A DNA stretch of 64,000 bases from Novosphingobium sp. MD-1 (GCF_001014975.1 NZ_BBXA01000021.1:62001-126000), one strand, 5' to 3'. Positions 1 to 8,842 are shown, numbered from the stretch's first letter. Program-made: numbers and translations. The notes: generated from the sequence alone by a model not told the origin.

Positions 1-330
1 CAGCTGGCGGAACAGAACGTCCACATCCAGTTCGACAACGACGCCCGCGCCTGGCTGGCGAAGAAGGGCTACGACCGGCTCTATGGCGCGCGGCCGATGG
101 CCCGGCTCATCCAGGAACGGGTCAAGAAGCCGCTGGCCGAGGAACTGCTGTTCGGCAAGCTGGCCAACGGCGGCGAGGTCCACGTCAGCCTGAAGGACGA
201 AGCCGGCACCGACGGCGCGCTGTCCTTCGAACTGACCCCGGCCGCGCCGAAGCTGGTCAAGAAGAAGGAACGCAAGGGCGGCAAATCGGCGGGCACCGCG
301 CCCGAACCGAGCGCCGACGAAGCCGAATAA
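1..330 (+). CDS. clpA: ATP-dependent Clp protease ATP-binding subunit ClpA, C-terminal fragment
   Basis: This is the last 109 residues of a gene that starts outside the window; the frame is open from base 1 to the TAA at 328-330. ClpA is the AAA+ unfoldase that feeds substrates to ClpP in the cytoplasm. The visible part is the end of the second AAA+ module, its small C-terminal subdomain. It contains YDRLYGARPMARLIQ, typical of ClpA/ClpB, where the conserved GAR arginine acts as sensor 2. The tail after about residue 80 is low-complexity (Pro/Lys/Glu/Ala), as is common in alphaproteobacterial ClpA. ClpA and ClpB share this region; the short tail and following terminator favour ClpA. A strong hairpin follows the stop codon. 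Confidence 0.85.
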   Translation, partial: QLAEQNVHIQFDNDARAWLAKKGYDRLYGARPMARLIQERVKKPLAEELLFGKLANGGEVHVSLKDEAGTDGALSFELTPAAPKLVKKKERKGGKSAGTAPEPSADEAE

Positions 331-356
331 GGCGGGCCAAAGCCTCGATGAAACAG

Positions 357-386
357 AAGGGGCGCGTCCTGCGGGGCGCGCCCCTT
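357..386 (+). terminator. Intrinsic terminator after clpA
   Basis: A perfect 10-bp inverted repeat (357-366 with 377-386, AAGGGGCGCG against CGCGCCCCTT) with a 10-nt loop lies 27 bp after the clpA stop. It is followed by a short T-rich stretch (TCTTGTT). It is well placed to end the clpA transcript. Confidence 0.75.
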
Positions 387-494
387 CTTGTTGGCGAAAG
401 CCCGCCCCGCTGCAACTATCGCCGCCTCCGGCGGCGCAAGTCTCGCTCCCCTCCCGCAAGCGGGAGGGGTCGGGGGTGGGAACGCCTTCAATAC

Positions 495-1013
495 TCAGGG
501 AATCGCCGAAGGCTCCGGCGGCGCGGGATGGGGCGCGTTCCATTCGGCGCGATCGATGAAGCCATCGTCGTTGGCGTCGATCCGGTCAAACCGCGCGTTG
601 TTGAACGCCATCCATTCGCCCAGCGTCAGCTTGCCGTCCTGATCGGCATCGGCGAGCGCGAGGATGCGCTTCGGGTCCAGTCCGTCCAGATCGCCCAGCA
701 CGCCGCGCGCCGCCTCCAGTTCCTGCAGCGTCACGGTGCCGTCGTGCTCCATGTCGATCATCTCGAACAGCGATTGCGCCGCCCGCGCATATTCGGCGGA
801 CGATATCCGGCCATCGTGGTTGGCGTCGAGCGTGGCGAAATCGGACAGCGGGTGGACCGTGGGCGGCACCGCCGTCACCGCCGGGGCGGGGGCAGCCACA
901 ACCGGCGCGGTGGTGCGCGTATCCTGTTCCTCGGGTCCCGTTTCCTTGTGCTCGCACCCGGCCAGCGCGATCAGCCCCGCCAGCAACGCGATCCTGGCAA
1001 TGGTGCGAGTCAT
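495..1013 (-). CDS. EF-hand calcium-binding lipoprotein
   Basis: The product is 172 residues. It starts with a lipoprotein signal peptide (lipobox LALAGC, lipidated Cys at residue 20), so it should sit on a membrane facing the periplasm. Between about residues 60 and 165 there are four EF-hand loops with the D-x-D/N-x-D-G pattern: DANHDGRISSAEY, DMEHDGTVTLQEL, DADQDGKLTLGEW and DANDDGFIDRAEW. The first and last two keep the full set of acidic ligands; the second is slightly degenerate. A longer open frame extends upstream to 1313. The start at 1013 is chosen because GAGG sits 9-12 bases before it and the signal peptide begins there. The gene is monocistronic between clpA and the divergent exonuclease gene. 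Likely role: calcium binding or buffering in the envelope. The partner is unknown. Confidence 0.85.
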   Translation of the reverse strand: MTRTIARIALLAGLIALAGCEHKETGPEEQDTRTTAPVVAAPAPAVTAVPPTVHPLSDFATLDANHDGRISSAEYARAAQSLFEMIDMEHDGTVTLQELEAARGVLGDLDGLDPKRILALADADQDGKLTLGEWMAFNNARFDRIDANDDGFIDRAEWNAPHPAPPEPSAIP

Positions 1014-1047
1014 CGTCGGGGCTCCTCGGGTTCGGCCGGACAAGGAC

Positions 1048-1074
1048 GGCCAGACCGGGGTGGCCAGACCGGGG
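1048..1074. repeat. 13-bp direct repeat in the 1014-1206 intergenic region
   Basis: GGCCAGACCGGGG occurs twice (1048-1060 and 1062-1074), separated by one base. It lies between the divergent EF-hand lipoprotein and exonuclease genes. It may be a duplicated operator half or simple slippage; the sequence does not decide. Confidence 0.5.
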
Positions 1075-1206
1075 GGATGGACGGCGCGCACCCTAGCGGA
1101 CGAGTCTGAACGGGTCCTGTCCGGGACCTGCATGGCCCCGCATCGGCCGGCGCTGCCCGAACAGGCGGCTGGCCCGAATCGCCCGCACGCGCCATGACGT
1201 GCATCA

Positions 1207-2211
1207 ATGGCCGAAGATTTTTCCTGGATCCGCCCGGAGCCGGCCGGGCTGCGGATCGTTCCGGCCGACGTCTGGATCGATCCCGCGCGCGCCGTGGGCA
1301 CCGCGCTGGTCACGCATGGCCATGCCGATCACGCGCGGGGCGGGCATGGCCGCACCATCGCCACGCCCGAAACGCTGGCGATCATGGCGCTGCGCTATGG
1401 CGTGACAGAGGGCGCTTTCCCCGCGCCGCTGCACGCGCCGATCACCCTGCCCGGCGGCGTGACCGCCACGTTCGTGCCGGCGGGCCACGTCCTTGGCTCG
1501 GCGCAGATCCTGCTCGAACATGCCGGCGAACGCGTGGTGGTGACCGGCGATTACAAGCGCCGGCCCGATCCGACCTGCCCGCCTTTCGCGGTCACGCCCT
1601 GCGACCTGTTCATCACCGAGGCGACGTTCGGCCTGCCGGTGTTCCGCCATCCGCCGATCGGCCAGGAAATCGCCCGGCTGCTGGCCGCGCGCGCCGCGCA
1701 GCCCGATCGCTGCGTGCTGGTGGGCGCCTATGCCCTGGGCAAGGCGCAGCGGGTGATCGCGGAACTGCGCGCGGCGGGCTTTCACGATCCGCTCTGGCTG
1801 CACGGCGCGATGGAGCGGATATGCCGCCTGTACGAGGAACAGGGCGTCCCACTGGGCGATCTGCGGCTGGTGTCCGATGCGCCCAAGGGCGCGCTGGCCG
1901 GCGCGATCGTGCTCTGCCCGCCCTCGGCGCTGAACGACCGCTGGAGCCGGCGCCTGCCCGATCCGCTGACCGCCATGGCATCGGGCTGGATGCGCGTGCG
2001 CCAGCGCGCCCGCCAGCGCAACGTGGAACTGCCGCTGATCATTTCCGACCATGCCGACTGGGACGAACTTACCGCCACGATCGCGCAGGTGAACCCGGCC
2101 GAAACCTGGATCACCCACGGCCGCGAGGAAGCACTGCTGCGCTGGTGCGAACTGCACCAGCGCAAGGCCCGCGCGCTGGCCCTGGTGGGGTACGAGGACG
2201 AGGATGACTGA
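1207..2211 (+). CDS. Ligase-associated DNA exonuclease (metallo-beta-lactamase fold)
   Basis: This 334-residue protein has the beta-lactamase-fold nuclease signature HxHxDH at residues 37-42 (THGHADH). Later metal-ligand motifs are VTGDYK and ISDHADWDE, and a C-terminal THGREEAL matches the beta-CASP-like RNA/DNA nuclease group. It belongs to the exonuclease family found beside bacterial ATP-dependent DNA ligases, and the ligase gene begins 16 bp downstream. In other bacteria the module often also holds a DExH helicase and a phosphoesterase; neither is present here. The ATG at 1207 is the likely start, although overlapping frames are open upstream. Predicted role: end processing during DNA break repair in the cytoplasm. 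Confidence 0.87.
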   Translation: MAEDFSWIRPEPAGLRIVPADVWIDPARAVGTALVTHGHADHARGGHGRTIATPETLAIMALRYGVTEGAFPAPLHAPITLPGGVTATFVPAGHVLGSAQILLEHAGERVVVTGDYKRRPDPTCPPFAVTPCDLFITEATFGLPVFRHPPIGQEIARLLAARAAQPDRCVLVGAYALGKAQRVIAELRAAGFHDPLWLHGAMERICRLYEEQGVPLGDLRLVSDAPKGALAGAIVLCPPSALNDRWSRRLPDPLTAMASGWMRVRQRARQRNVELPLIISDHADWDELTATIAQVNPAETWITHGREEALLRWCELHQRKARALALVGYEDEDD

Positions 2212-2226
2212 GAGGACCACCTCCTA

Positions 2227-3876
2227 GTGGAGCGCTTCGCCGCCCTGCTCGACGCGCTGGTGTTCACCCGGTCGCGCAACGCCAAGCTGGCGCTGATCGC
2301 GCGCTACCTGCGCGAAACGCCCGATCCCGATCGCGGCTGGGCGCTGGCCGCGCTGACCGACGGCCTGGATTTCCCCGCGGTCAAGGCCGGCACGATCCGC
2401 GCGCTGATGGCGGAGCGCGTCGATCCCGTGCTGTGGACGCTGTCGCGCGATTACGTGGGCGATACCGCGGAAGCCGCCAGCCTGCTGTGGCCTGCCCCCG
2501 ATCATTCTGCCCCCGATCATTCTGGCCCCGATCATGACGTCATGCCCGCGCCCGGCGTCTCGGAAGCTGTTGAAATCCTTCGGGCAACCAGCCGCTCCAC
2601 CGCGCCGGCCGCGCTGGCCGGCCTGCTCGACCGCCTTGACGCCAACGGCCGCTACGCCCTGCTCAAGCTGGCCACCGGCGCGATGCGGATCGGCATTTCC
2701 GCACGGCTCGCCAAGGTCGCCTTCGCCGATGCCTTCGGCGTGCCGGTCGATCTGGTGGAGGAATACTGGCACGGGCAGGAACCGCCCTACCGCCCGCTCT
2801 TCGCCTGGGCGGCGGACGGCGCGCCACCGCCGCGCACCGACGACCGGCCGCTGTTCCGCCCGTTCATGCTGGCGCATCCGCTGGAGGACGGGGTCGCCAT
2901 CGACCTTGAAAGCTTCGCCGCCGAATGGAAGTGGGACGGCATCCGCGTGCAGATCGTCCATGCCGCCACCGACCAGGGCGGCGAGACGCGCGTCTATTCG
3001 CGCGGCGGTGACGACATTTCCTCCACCTTTCCCGAAGTGGCCGGCGCGCTGGGTGAACCGGCGGTGCTGGACGGCGAACTGCTGGTGCGCGGCGCGCACC
3101 AGGGCGGCGAGACCGGCGGCGCGGCCAGCTTCAACGCCCTGCAGCAACGGCTGGGACGCAAGACCGTGTCGAAGCGGATGCTGGAGGATTTCCCCGCCTT
3201 CGTCCGGCTGTACGACGCGCTGGTGATCGGCGGCGAGGACTTGCGCGACCTGCCCTGGACGGACCGCCGCGCCCGGCTGGAAGCGTTCCTGCCCCGGCTC
3301 GATCCGGCGCGCTTCGACATTTCCACGCTGATCGCGGTCCGCGACTTTGCGGAACTTGCCGACGTGCGCGCCCGCGCGCGCGAGGACGCGATCGAGGGCG
3401 TCATGCTCAAGCGGCGTGATTCACCCTATGTCGCGGGGCGGCGCACGGGGCTGTGGTACAAGTGGAAGCGCGATCCGCTGCGGATCGATTGCGTGCTGAT
3501 GTATGCCCAGCGCGGTTCGGGCAAACGCTCCTCGTTCTATTCGGACTTCACGTTCGGCTGCTGGGACGGCGATCCCGACGCGGGGGCCGATCTGCTGCCG
3601 GTGGGCAAGGCCTATTTCGGCTTCACCGATGCCGAGCTGAAATGGCTCGACAGCCACGTCCGCCAGCACACGGTCAACCGTTTCGGCCCGGTACGCGAAA
3701 CCGACCGGTCGCTGGTGCTGGAAGTGGCGTTCGATTCCGTCCACGCTTCCAAGCGCCACAAGTCGGGCGTCGCCATGCGCTTCCCGCGCATCAGCCGCAT
3801 CCGCGCCGACAAGCCCGCGCACGAGGCCGACCGGCTGGACACGCTGAAGGCAATGATCGTGGACCCGGTGCGGTAG
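2227..3876 (+). CDS. ATP-dependent DNA ligase
   Basis: This is a 549-residue ligase starting with GTG, preceded by GAGAGGA. An N-terminal DNA-binding domain (about 1-200) comes first. The nucleotidyltransferase core follows, with motif I EWKWDGIR (AMP-accepting Lys235), then motif III-like and motif IV/V segments (EGVMLKRRDSPYV, WYKWKRDP). A C-terminal OB-fold domain ends near LVLEVAFDSVHASKRHKSG. It lacks the nuclease and polymerase domains of LigD, so it is the stand-alone type that pairs with the exonuclease encoded just upstream. The two genes almost certainly form an operon. A three-fold 15-bp repeat at 2494-2538 adds an APDHS-like stretch in the linker. Chromosomal replication should use the NAD-dependent LigA elsewhere; this one is expected in repair. 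Confidence 0.92.
   Translation: MERFAALLDALVFTRSRNAKLALIARYLRETPDPDRGWALAALTDGLDFPAVKAGTIRALMAERVDPVLWTLSRDYVGDTAEAASLLWPAPDHSAPDHSGPDHDVMPAPGVSEAVEILRATSRSTAPAALAGLLDRLDANGRYALLKLATGAMRIGISARLAKVAFADAFGVPVDLVEEYWHGQEPPYRPLFAWAADGAPPPRTDDRPLFRPFMLAHPLEDGVAIDLESFAAEWKWDGIRVQIVHAATDQGGETRVYSRGGDDISSTFPEVAGALGEPAVLDGELLVRGAHQGGETGGAASFNALQQRLGRKTVSKRMLEDFPAFVRLYDALVIGGEDLRDLPWTDRRARLEAFLPRLDPARFDISTLIAVRDFAELADVRARAREDAIEGVMLKRRDSPYVAGRRTGLWYKWKRDPLRIDCVLMYAQRGSGKRSSFYSDFTFGCWDGDPDAGADLLPVGKAYFGFTDAELKWLDSHVRQHTVNRFGPVRETDRSLVLEVAFDSVHASKRHKSGVAMRFPRISRIRADKPAHEADRLDTLKAMIVDPVR
2494..2538 (+). repeat. Three in-frame 15-bp tandem repeats inside the ligase gene
   Basis: Two identical 15-bp units (2494-2508, 2509-2523) and a third diverged unit (2524-2538) encode repeated Pro-Asp-His-Ser/Asp pentapeptides in the DNA-binding domain/core linker. 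The length (3 x 5 codons) keeps the frame, so copy number could vary without inactivating the protein. Confidence 0.85.
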
Positions 3877-3985
3877 AGACGTTTCCCGCGCGAAATTGAC
3901 CGGAATCAAACCGCCTTGCCTGCCGTGCTGGTAGCGACAAGGCTCCAGGATTTTGAACCTACACCCCTGTCCGGAGTTTCACGCC

Positions 3986-4402
3986 TTGGCCACCGCCGTC
4001 GAACAGCCGCAGGAACATTCCCAACCCGCCACGCCGTTCGAACGGATCGGCGGCCATGCCGTGCTGCGTCGGATCACCGACCGGTTCTACGATCTGATGG
4101 AACAGGACCCCGCCTATGCCGAACTGCGCGCGATGCACGCGGCGGACCTGGCGCCGATGCGCGAATCGCTGCCCGGGTTCCTGGCCGGGTGGGCGGGAGG
4201 CCCGCGCGACTGGTTCGAGGCCCACCCCGGCAAGTGCATGATGTCGATGCACGCACCCTTCCCGATCGACCGGCAAACGGCGGGCCAGTGGGCGGAGGCG
4301 ATGCGCCGCGCCGTGGAGGACGCAGCGCCGCAGGACACCGAAATCGCCGAGGCCTTTATCGGCGTGCTGACGCGCATGGCGATGGGCATGGCGCGCGCCT
4401 GA
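3986..4402 (+). CDS. Group II truncated haemoglobin
   Basis: The product is about 138 residues and matches the truncated (2-over-2) globin fold. It has FERIGGHAVLRRITDRFYDLM in the A-B helices. A region around WAGGPRDWFEAHPGKCMMSMHAPFPI holds the distal and proximal heme pocket; HAPFPI is the F-helix/proximal segment typical of group II. Such proteins bind oxygen or nitric oxide in the cytoplasm. The start is uncertain. A TTG at 3953 has almost no spacing to its AGGA, whereas the TTG at 3986 has GGAG 9 bp upstream and is preferred here. There is no ATG before the globin core. It appears to be a single gene, transcribed with or just after the ligase. Confidence 0.8.
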   Translation: MATAVEQPQEHSQPATPFERIGGHAVLRRITDRFYDLMEQDPAYAELRAMHAADLAPMRESLPGFLAGWAGGPRDWFEAHPGKCMMSMHAPFPIDRQTAGQWAEAMRRAVEDAAPQDTEIAEAFIGVLTRMAMGMARA

Positions 4403-4491
4403 ACGCCGTTCCCGGCCTATACCCACGTCTGCTTGCCTCGTGAGGGGACGCGCGCTTATGAGGCGCGTGGGACCCTGACGAAAGCTACGCC

Positions 4492-5262
4492 ATGCCGTTC
4501 CGGTCTATCCTGAAGTATGTTCTCGCGCCCGCGCTGCTGCTGCCGGCCACGCCTGCCTTTGCCGCACCCGAGGAAATCCAGGTCTACATGGACGAGATGA
4601 ACCAGCCCGGCGCGGTGGGGCTGGACGTTCACGTCAACGACGTGGTGCGCGGCAACGGCACGCCCGACTATCCCGGCGCGGAAACCCCGCTGCACCGCTG
4701 GCGCATCACGCCCGAATTCTCGCTGGGCCTGACCGACCAGTTCGAGCTGGGCGCCTATCTGCCGCTCGCCACCGTGGCGCCCGATGGCGTGGCGCGCGTG
4801 CAGGGCGTGAAGCTGCGGCTCAAGTGGCTCGCGCCGCACGGGCCGACCGGGGCCTTCTGGGGCGCGAATCTGGAAGTGGGGAAAGTCGGCCACCGGCTTG
4901 ACCAGAATCCCTGGAACGGCGAATTGAAGCTGATCGGCGGCTGGCGCAACGATCACTGGGTGCTGGCCGCCAACGGCAACTTCGATTTCGTGATCGCGGG
5001 GCCGAACCCTGGCCCGATCACGCTCGATATCGACACCAAGGCCGGATACCGCCTGACCCCCACGCTTACCGTGGGCGTGGAAAGCTACAACGAGGTCGGC
5101 CCCCTGCGCGATCCCGGCCACTTCGGGAACACCGAGCATTCCACTTATGCCGCCGTGGATGCACAGATCGGCAAATGGGACCTCAACGCCGCCGTGGGCA
5201 AGGGATACGGCGCCAATGCCGACAGCGTGATCGTGAAGTTCATTATCGGCGTACCGATCTAG
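4492..5262 (+). CDS. Secreted outer-membrane beta-barrel-like protein, function unknown
   Basis: This protein has 256 residues with a clear Sec signal peptide ending near ATPAFA-AP (about residue 25). The rest alternates hydrophobic and polar residues in short aromatic-ended strands (WRITPEFSLGLTDQFELGAYLPL, LRLKWLAP, TVGVESYNEVGP) and ends in VKFIIGVPI. This is the pattern of a small outer-membrane barrel. I do not recognise a specific family. No catalytic motif is visible. The gene lies 26 bp upstream of a YoaK-type membrane protein on the same strand, but nothing links their functions. Confidence 0.7.
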   Translation: MPFRSILKYVLAPALLLPATPAFAAPEEIQVYMDEMNQPGAVGLDVHVNDVVRGNGTPDYPGAETPLHRWRITPEFSLGLTDQFELGAYLPLATVAPDGVARVQGVKLRLKWLAPHGPTGAFWGANLEVGKVGHRLDQNPWNGELKLIGGWRNDHWVLAANGNFDFVIAGPNPGPITLDIDTKAGYRLTPTLTVGVESYNEVGPLRDPGHFGNTEHSTYAAVDAQIGKWDLNAAVGKGYGANADSVIVKFIIGVPI

Positions 5263-5287
5263 GCCATTATCGCCTAACGTTCGGCGC

Positions 5288-5926
5288 ATGATCCGCTACG
5301 ACCGTTCCCGCCGCCGTTTCGCCATCGCGCTGGCCGCGATGGCGGGGTTCGTCGATGCCGTGGGCTTTCTGTCGGCCGACGGCTATTTCGTCTCCTTCAT
5401 GTCGGGCAACACCACGCGGCTCGGCGTCGATCTCGGCACCGACGTGGTGCGCGCGGTCACGCCCGCGTTCCTGATCGCCGGCTTCGTGGCCGGCGTGACC
5501 GGCGGCGCGCTGCTCTCGATCCGCGCGGGGCGCTATCGCAAGCCCGCCGTGCTGACGTTTGTCGCCGCGCTGCTGCTCGCCGGCGCTTCGGCGCGCGCGC
5601 TGGGCGTGCCCGTGGCGATGCTGGCCGCGCTGGTGATGGCGATGGGCGCGATCAACAACACCTTCCAGCGCGATGGCGAGGTGGCGATCGGGCTTACCTA
5701 CATGACCGGCGCGCTGGTCAAGCTGGGACAGGGGCTGGCCGGATGGCTGGCCGGCCGCAAGGATACGGGCTGGCTCTCCTGGGCGGCGCTGTGGGGCGGC
5801 CTGCTGAGCGGCGCGGTGCTGGGCGCGATGGCGCAGGACCGGATGCCGATGGCCTGCCTGTGGATCGCGGGTTGCTGGGCCGCCGCGATGGTCGGCGTGG
5901 CGCTGCGATTGCCGGCGGAAAGCTGA
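5288..5926 (+). CDS. YoaK/DUF1275 family inner-membrane protein
   Basis: The product has 212 residues and about six hydrophobic helices. The N-terminal stretch MAGFVDAVGFL followed by YFVSFMSGNTTRLG is the family signature (GFVDA... and MSGN). A later segment, INNTFQRDGEVAIGLTYMTGALVK, matches the conserved N-x-x-x-R and T-Y-M-T-G block. The function of the family is not established; members are predicted transporters of the inner membrane. Its length is normal. It is followed by a bidirectional terminator facing the TonB receptor gene. Confidence 0.88.
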   Translation: MIRYDRSRRRFAIALAAMAGFVDAVGFLSADGYFVSFMSGNTTRLGVDLGTDVVRAVTPAFLIAGFVAGVTGGALLSIRAGRYRKPAVLTFVAALLLAGASARALGVPVAMLAALVMAMGAINNTFQRDGEVAIGLTYMTGALVKLGQGLAGWLAGRKDTGWLSWAALWGGLLSGAVLGAMAQDRMPMACLWIAGCWAAAMVGVALRLPAES

Positions 5927-5933
5927 CGCGAAA

Positions 5934-5963
5934 ACGCCGCGCGAACCGAAGTCCGCGCGGCGT
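5934..5963. terminator. Bidirectional terminator between YoaK-type gene and TonB receptor gene
   Basis: A perfect 10-bp inverted repeat (5934-5943 with 5954-5963, ACGCCGCGCG/CGCGCGGCGT) with a 10-nt loop and an A-run on its left side sits between two convergent stop codons (5926 and 5981). It should stop transcripts from both sides. Confidence 0.7.
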
Positions 5964-5980
5964 CACCGGGATGAATGCCG

Positions 5981-8788
5981 TCAGAGCCCCGCGCCGCCGA
6001 TCTTCCAGGTAAGCTGGAGGAAAGCGCTGCGGCCGGTGCTGTCGAACCAGCTGATGTCGTAATAGGGATAGCTGGCGTAAGTCGGATCGCGAACCGGGTT
6101 CGTGTCGAACAGGTTCACCACGCTCAGCGACCCGCGCAGGTGATCGGTGAAATCATACTGCAGCGTGGTGTTGAACAGGTAGCTCGCCTTGATGAAGGCG
6201 TCCTGATCGTAATTGGGCAGCTTGCCCAGGCGGCGCCCTTCGACCGTCCACTTCAGCTTCTGGATCGACCAGGTCAGGCTCGCCGTGCTCTTGTCGCGCG
6301 GAATGTCGTAGCCGCTGTCGAAGGCCAGCTTGTTGATCGTGGGATCGCCCGGATACTGGCGGAACGTGTGATCGAACACATGGGTATGCGCCAGCGACAG
6401 CGAGAAGGTGCCGAAGCTGGTGGGCAGGTTGCCGTGGACCGCGACGTCGATGCCGGTGGTCTTCTCGTGCGCGATGTTGATCGGGTTGACCGCCACCGCG
6501 TCGAGTTCGCCGGCACGCACGCCGCTGGTGAAGCGCTGCACGCGCGCGATCGCATCGAGGCAGGTCGGCGAATTGACGTCGACCGCCTTGCCCGATGTCG
6601 TCTGTCCGATGCGGCAATCCGCCTCGTCGCGCAGCAACTGGTCGGTGCTCAGGTCCTGCACCTGGTTGGCCATCGAGACGCGGAAATAGCTGACCGAGAC
6701 ATCGAACCGGCGCGAAGGCGCCCAGACGATGCCCAGATCCAGCGACTTGCTGGTTTCCGGCTTGAGCCGCCGGTTGCCGCTGCGTTGCGTGACGATCCCC
6801 TCGTCCGCATAGGAGCAATCGCCGATGGCCTCGTCCGGCTCCTCGGTGCGGCACAGATAGTAATCCGTGGCGCTCGGATGGGTATTGCCCGGCCCGGTGA
6901 AGACATAGTGCAGATCGGGCGCGCGGAAGCCCGTGCCATACGAAGCGCGCAGCAGCAGCGAGCGCATCGGCCGCAGTTCCGCGCCGGCGTTATAGGTGAA
7001 CTTGCCGATGCCGTTGCCCGCGAAAGCGAAGTGATCGTAGCGACCCGCGCCCGAGAGTTCGAGGAAGTGGGTGACCGGCACGCGCAATTCGCCGCCCAGC
7101 GCCCAGTGCGTGCGGCTGCCCTTCCCGTCGCTGTCCTTGAGCGCGTAATAGTAGTCGGTCAGCGCCAGCGGATCGGGCTTCAGATCGTAGCCCTGCTTGC
7201 CCGCCTCGGCCACGGCGGCGAAACCCACCGGCCCGGCCGGCAACCGGAACAGCTCCGTGGTGTTGATCGTCGCCGAGAAATTGTTGGTCCAGCTTTTCGG
7301 ATGATAGACGCTGTAGGCCGTGATGCTGTCGTATTCGGACTGCGTCAGCGGTGTGTAGAGCCGGGCTGGATCGGCATTGAAGACCGGATAGCCGCTGTCT
7401 TCGTCGACGCCCTGCTGCTGCCCCAGGAACAGGGCATTGGCCTTTGCCGCGATCACCTGCGGGAATTCGACGCGCGCCTTGTATTCGCTGTGGTTGAACG
7501 CGGCTTCGTAGGTCCACTTGCCGAACTTGCCCTTGATGCCCGGCGTAATGCTGAAGGTCTGCTGGCGATTGCGCGTCTCCACGCGGTTCAGGCCGCCCGA
7601 TTCCTCGGGGGTGAACTGGCGCGACCAGTCATCCAGCCGGTTGTCGAAGCTGTTGTAGAAGGTGGTGTCGCTGCTGCCCGAGCTGGGCTGGAACGACCAT
7701 TGCAGCACGTCGCGCACCAGCGAAACCTTGCTGATGCCGAACTGCGCGTCGACGAACAGCTCGGCATTGTCCGACAGCTCGTAACCGGCCGAAGCGTAGC
7801 TGTTGAACCCTTCGCGCCGGGAAATGATCGTGCCGTAGGCGACCGAGGTGTTGCTGCCGCAGAAATAGCCGGGGCCGTAATCTCCCAGCGCATCGTCATA
7901 GGCGCCATAGCGCGGCCGCGATGCGTAATAGGTCGAACCCTGGTTGAGACGGCCGAGCGACGCGCAGGTCGCCGCGCCGGGATCGACATATTCGTCCGCG
8001 TCCGGATCGTAGCGCAGGAAGGTGCGCCGGGCGAGCGGCTGCGCGGTCGTCGGGTTGTCGGCCGTGCTGTCCTGAATGCCGCGCTGATACTGCCAGAGCG
8101 GGCGTTGCAACAGGTATTCGATGCCGCCGACGATATGGAACCGCCCGCTCGACCAGCCGCCGCTGGCGGTGATGCGGTGCGAATCCCCGCCGCCGTGCTC
8201 GGTCACGCCGCGCCGGTAATCGAGCGTCAGGCCGTCGAGCTTCTTCTTGAGCGTGAAGTTGATGACGCCGGCAATGGCATCCGACCCGTAGATCGCCGAA
8301 GCGCTGCCGCTGAGCACTTCGATCCGGTCGATCATGCTGACCGGGATGTTGGACACGTCGGTGAAGTTGCTGCGGCCCTGGAATGGCAGCGGAAAGTCGG
8401 CGATGCGGCGGCCGTTGACCAGCACCAGCGTGTGATTCGGACCCAGCCCGCGCAAGTCCACCTGCTGCGCGCCGGGGGTGAAGCTGGCGCCGCTGAACGA
8501 TTGCTGGCTCTGCGTTTCGCCCCCGTTCTGGGTCAGCGCGCGCAGGATGTCCGGCACGCTGGCATAGCCGTTGGCGCGGATCGTATTCGAATCGACCACG
8601 GTGATCGGCGCCGGGCCTTCAGTATCCAGCCGCGGGATGCGCGATCCGGTGACGGTGATCTCCGGCGCGGCATCGTCCGTGCCTTCACCGCCCGCCGCCG
8701 TCTGTCCAAAGGCCGGCCCGGCGAGAACGGTGAGCGAGCATCCCAACCCCAGCAGGTTGCGGAATACGCGGCGTCCAGTCTGTTTCAT
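5981..8788 (-). CDS. TonB-dependent outer-membrane receptor
   Basis: The product is 935 residues. It has a signal peptide (about 1-29, ending PAFG-QT), then a TonB-box-like stretch EITVTGSRIPR. The plug domain (about 55-190) contains VPDILRAL, VDLRGLGPNHTLVLVNGRR and IEVLSGSASAIYGSDAIAGVINF. A 22-stranded barrel follows, with the terminal strand AFLQLTWKIGG. Its DLRGLG/LVLVNGRR pattern puts it in the large sphingomonad/xanthomonad group of receptors used for plant or peptide-derived substrates rather than siderophores, but the substrate cannot be read from sequence. It is divergent from a secreted cyanophycinase and an Lrp-type regulator, so a peptide or amino-acid polymer substrate is plausible. 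That substrate assignment is inference only. Confidence 0.95.
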   Translation of the reverse strand: MKQTGRRVFRNLLGLGCSLTVLAGPAFGQTAAGGEGTDDAAPEITVTGSRIPRLDTEGPAPITVVDSNTIRANGYASVPDILRALTQNGGETQSQQSFSGASFTPGAQQVDLRGLGPNHTLVLVNGRRIADFPLPFQGRSNFTDVSNIPVSMIDRIEVLSGSASAIYGSDAIAGVINFTLKKKLDGLTLDYRRGVTEHGGGDSHRITASGGWSSGRFHIVGGIEYLLQRPLWQYQRGIQDSTADNPTTAQPLARRTFLRYDPDADEYVDPGAATCASLGRLNQGSTYYASRPRYGAYDDALGDYGPGYFCGSNTSVAYGTIISRREGFNSYASAGYELSDNAELFVDAQFGISKVSLVRDVLQWSFQPSSGSSDTTFYNSFDNRLDDWSRQFTPEESGGLNRVETRNRQQTFSITPGIKGKFGKWTYEAAFNHSEYKARVEFPQVIAAKANALFLGQQQGVDEDSGYPVFNADPARLYTPLTQSEYDSITAYSVYHPKSWTNNFSATINTTELFRLPAGPVGFAAVAEAGKQGYDLKPDPLALTDYYYALKDSDGKGSRTHWALGGELRVPVTHFLELSGAGRYDHFAFAGNGIGKFTYNAGAELRPMRSLLLRASYGTGFRAPDLHYVFTGPGNTHPSATDYYLCRTEEPDEAIGDCSYADEGIVTQRSGNRRLKPETSKSLDLGIVWAPSRRFDVSVSYFRVSMANQVQDLSTDQLLRDEADCRIGQTTSGKAVDVNSPTCLDAIARVQRFTSGVRAGELDAVAVNPINIAHEKTTGIDVAVHGNLPTSFGTFSLSLAHTHVFDHTFRQYPGDPTINKLAFDSGYDIPRDKSTASLTWSIQKLKWTVEGRRLGKLPNYDQDAFIKASYLFNTTLQYDFTDHLRGSLSVVNLFDTNPVRDPTYASYPYYDISWFDSTGRSAFLQLTWKIGGAGL

Positions 8789-8842
8789 GCGTCACCCCTT
8801 CCATGCGCAACGGCATAAACTTCCGGTGCCCCCGCACCTGCC

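Noticed and set aside
2224..3147. 307-codon minus-strand frame over the ligase
   Set aside because: Shadow of the ligase gene; no family motif.
5975..8818. 947-codon open frame on the plus strand
   Set aside because: Antisense to the TonB receptor, which has complete family motifs; no ribosome-binding site or recognisable domain.
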